Source of the DNA: Bacillus_BE sp042263505
GTDB taxonomy: Bacteria; Bacillota; Bacilli; Bacillales; Cytobacillaceae
DNA length: 64,000 bases
Direction of reading: 5' to 3'
NCBI RefSeq assembly: GCF_042263505.1
Contig: NZ_JBHKFI010000009.1
Span: forward strand, 62,001-126,000
Shown: piece by piece, positions 62,288 through 64,000 of the stretch
How the letters are laid out: every line of letters starts with the position of its first letter
Position numbering within the stretch: position 1 is the first letter of the stretch
Program-made: the position numbers and the translations under genes
The notes under the pieces: generated by a model
The model's database searches: none
Told to the model about the DNA's origin: nothing
Seen by the model: the letters and a program-made list of their open reading frames with translations, nothing else

Positions 62288-63271
62288 GTGAAAGTCTCTC
62301 CGGTTGAAGAGTTATTTACCATTTTTAATGAAACAGCTGTCCTTTTACAAGAAGAGCTGTCATGTACATATTTAGAAGCACTAGCCGAAACAGGGGAAAA
62401 TATTTTTCAACAGTCGGTCCTTCAGGAAGAATTAAGTGAATTAACTAGAAAAAGGTTAAAGAAAAGCTATGAATCAGTGAGTTTGACGAAGTTCAGTTCT
62501 GAAGAAATTCGCAAGTCTTTTCAACTCGCGATATTAAAAGGTATGAAAGAAAATGTCCAGGCTCATCATCAGATGACTCCCGATTCCATAGGGCTGTTGA
62601 TCGGGTATTTAGTAGCTAAGTTCATGAAGCAATCTTCATTTCGCATACTAGATCCAGCGGTTGGAACAGGAAACCTGCTTACAACTGTGTTGAATCAGCA
62701 AGGCAATAAAGTAATGGACGCTATTGGGATTGACATTGATGATTTATTAATAAAATTGTCCTATGTTAATGCCAATTTGCAAGAGCATGCCGTTGAATTT
62801 TTTAACCAGGACAGCTTATCCAATTTGTTCATCGATCCAGTGGATGTCATTGTCAGTGATTTGCCTGTAGGGTTTTATCCTGATGACATTCGAGCACTTG
62901 ACTATCAATTGAAGGCGGAAGAAGGACATTCCAATGCTCACCATCTATTTATCGAGCAAAGCGTGAAATATGTGAAGAATGGCGGGTATTTATTTTTCTT
63001 AGTTCCTTCCAATCTTTTTGAAAGTGAACAAGCTGGAAAACTCCATGAATACTTAAAGGAACAGGCTAATATTCAAGCTCTTTTGCAGCTCCCACTAAGT
63101 TTATTTAAAAATGAGCAATCTGCTAAAAGTATTTTAGTTCTGCAGAAAAAGGGAGAACAGGTTCATGCTCCAAAAGAGGTTCTTCTTGCAATGCTCCCCA
63201 GCCTTTCAAATGCTGTTCAGATGGAGAAAATTTTAAGTAAGATTGATCTCTGGATTCGGGAAAATAAATAG
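62288..63271 (+). CDS. ytxK: Class I SAM methyltransferase-like protein YtxK
   Basis: The 327-residue protein starts at GTG (AGGAGG eight bases upstream). It has an N-terminal helical domain and an N6-adenine methylase-like fold: DPAVGTGNLLTTVL (motif I), GIDIDDLLIKL, VIVSDLPVGFYPDD, where the expected NPPY is replaced by SDLPVG. It resembles HsdM-type methylases but lacks a clear catalytic motif, so activity is uncertain. It precedes ackA as in B. subtilis. Confidence 0.88.
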   Translation: MKVSPVEELFTIFNETAVLLQEELSCTYLEALAETGENIFQQSVLQEELSELTRKRLKKSYESVSLTKFSSEEIRKSFQLAILKGMKENVQAHHQMTPDSIGLLIGYLVAKFMKQSSFRILDPAVGTGNLLTTVLNQQGNKVMDAIGIDIDDLLIKLSYVNANLQEHAVEFFNQDSLSNLFIDPVDVIVSDLPVGFYPDDIRALDYQLKAEEGHSNAHHLFIEQSVKYVKNGGYLFFLVPSNLFESEQAGKLHEYLKEQANIQALLQLPLSLFKNEQSAKSILVLQKKGEQVHAPKEVLLAMLPSLSNAVQMEKILSKIDLWIRENK

Positions 63272-63290
63272 GGTACACTCATTTTTTGGA

Positions 63291-63335
63291 TTGCCCTGCG
63301 GTTGCTTTTCTAACAAAGTAGCCGTAGGGCTATTC
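63291..63335 (+). terminator. Intrinsic terminator after ytxK
   Basis: GCCCTGCGG and CCGTAGGGC pair, followed by TATTCTATTTTT; the T run is interrupted. Confidence 0.65.
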
Positions 63336-63398
63336 TATTTTTCAATAAAAACAGGTAAAGTAAATTATGTGAATAATCAGAAAATAATTACTTTATTG

Positions 63399-63412
63399 TG
63401 AAAACGTTCACA
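63399..63412 (+). promoter_or_regulatory. CcpA cre site upstream of ackA
   Basis: TGAAAACGTTCACA fits the cre consensus TGNAANCGNWNNCA fully. Its centre is about 56 bases before the start expected from the promoter at 63427-63455, the distance at which CcpA activates ackA in B. subtilis. Confidence 0.85.
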
Positions 63413-63426
63413 TTATAATTATGTTC

Positions 63427-63455
63427 TTGAAAGTATTCATTATCAATGATTTAAT
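63427..63455 (+). promoter_or_regulatory. SigA promoter of ackA
   Basis: TTGAAA (63427-63432), 17 bases, TTTAAT (63450-63455), just downstream of the cre site. Confidence 0.65.
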
Positions 63456-63556
63456 GAAAAATTGAGAGATAAGACAGGACTCTATTGTACAAAATAATAA
63501 AAACTTATTTGCAATAAGATTATTTGATGTTTTTAACAGAAGGAGCGGTTATAGAA

Positions 63557-64000
63557 ATGGCTAAAGTAATTGCTATAAATGCTGGAAGTTCATCTTTGAA
63601 ATTCCAATTAATTGAAATGCCTAGCGAAGAAGTTATTACAAAAGGATTAATTGAAAGAATTGGATTAAATGATTCTATTTTTAATATCACAGTGAATGAT
63701 GAAAAACAAACAGAAACAACAGATATTCCCAATCATGCTGTAGCTGTAAAAATGCTCTTAGACAAACTAACAAATTTAGGAATTATTCAATCATTGGATG
63801 AAATTGAAGGAATTGGTCACCGTGTAGTTCACGGAGGTGAAGAGTTTAATGATTCCGTATTCATTACCGAAGAAGTTTTAAATACAATCGAAGAAATCTC
63901 TGATCTTGCTCCTTTACACAATCCAGCAAACGTTACTGGAATTAAAGCGTTCCAAGAAGTTCTTCCCAATGTACCAGCCGTAGCGGTATTTGATACAGCT
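63557..64000 (+). CDS. ackA: Acetate kinase, 3' end cut by window
   Basis: The first 148 residues are present: MAKVIAINAGSSSLKFQLIE (phosphate/adenosine loop of the ASKHA fold), GIGHRVVHGGEEFNDS and LAPLHNPANVTGIKAF. The enzyme interconverts acetyl phosphate and acetate, making ATP in overflow metabolism. AGAAGGAGCGG precedes the ATG. With cre and promoter upstream it is a CcpA-activated gene, opposite in sense to acsA in this same window. Confidence 0.96.
   Translation, partial: MAKVIAINAGSSSLKFQLIEMPSEEVITKGLIERIGLNDSIFNITVNDEKQTETTDIPNHAVAVKMLLDKLTNLGIIQSLDEIEGIGHRVVHGGEEFNDSVFITEEVLNTIEEISDLAPLHNPANVTGIKAFQEVLPNVPAVAVFDTA

Noticed and set aside
1..64000. tRNA or rRNA genes
   Set aside because: None was recognised; the attachment site is in rpsD, not a tRNA gene, and the T-box motif at 23629 is a leader element.

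Overview
The window is a low-GC Gram-positive chromosome segment from an endospore-forming Bacillaceae. The gene order matches the Bacillus subtilis ytoP-to-ackA region almost gene for gene: ytoP, ytpP, ytpQ, sftA, murC, ytxG-ytxH-ytxJ, aroA, ccpA, acuC-acuB-acuA, acsA, tyrS, rpsD, dgcP, ytsP, refZ, hisJ, ezrA, iscS-thiI, a small acid-soluble spore protein, ytcI, ytcJ, nadK2, sppA, yteJ, ytfI, gerW, tpx, ytxK, ackA. Spore genes (alpha/beta SASP, gerW, refZ), the T-box ahead of tyrS, the S4-type leader of rpsD and the bacillithiol-linked YtxJ agree with this. The species cannot be named from the window.

Layout. 1-10.4 kb: peptidases, redox proteins, DNA translocase SftA, MurC and the ytxGHJ stress operon. 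10.4-20.3 kb: a structured repeat, an FtsA-like ATPase not found in the B. subtilis order, then the carbon and acetate control block aroA, ccpA, acuCBA and acsA. Acetyl-CoA synthetase, its regulators AcuA and AcuC, CcpA itself and a CcpA target (ackA, with a clear cre site) all lie within 50 kb. 20.3-27.2 kb: a class A penicillin-binding protein, tyrS (frameshifted as read) and a SigW-type nfeD-flotillin operon. 42.1-64 kb: rpsD, a diguanylate cyclase, refZ, hisJ, ezrA, the sulfur transfer pair iscS-thiI, spore genes, two acyl/AMP-forming or hydrolase genes, nadK2, sppA, gerW, tpx, ytxK and the start of ackA.

The accessory region is an integrated phage-like element of about 14.65 kb (27476-42128), bounded by 19-bp direct repeats that are the last bases of rpsD. 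It carries a tyrosine recombinase, a CI/Cro switch with three matching operators, a DnaD-like replication protein, two tandem ArpU-type late regulators, an HK97-type major capsid protein, a cos-like G-rich tract, a zinc-finger HNH-like protein and a tape measure protein. It has no recognisable large terminase, portal, protease, tail sheath/tube, fibre, holin or lysin. It is therefore either a deleted prophage or a cos-type phage satellite that uses a helper phage. At its far end sit two cargo genes: a protein I align by eye with proteasome-type Ntn hydrolases (38273-39019), translationally coupled to the chimeric end of the tape measure gene, and a 313-residue protein I do not recognise (40147-41088). 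These are the best candidates for an undescribed function.

Other notable items are three copies (10417, 57155, 61207) of a structured, TTAT-flanked repeat resembling the ends of IS200/IS605-type elements, and a palindromic IS3-like relic sitting inside the loop of the ccpA/acuC terminator, where B. subtilis has motPS.
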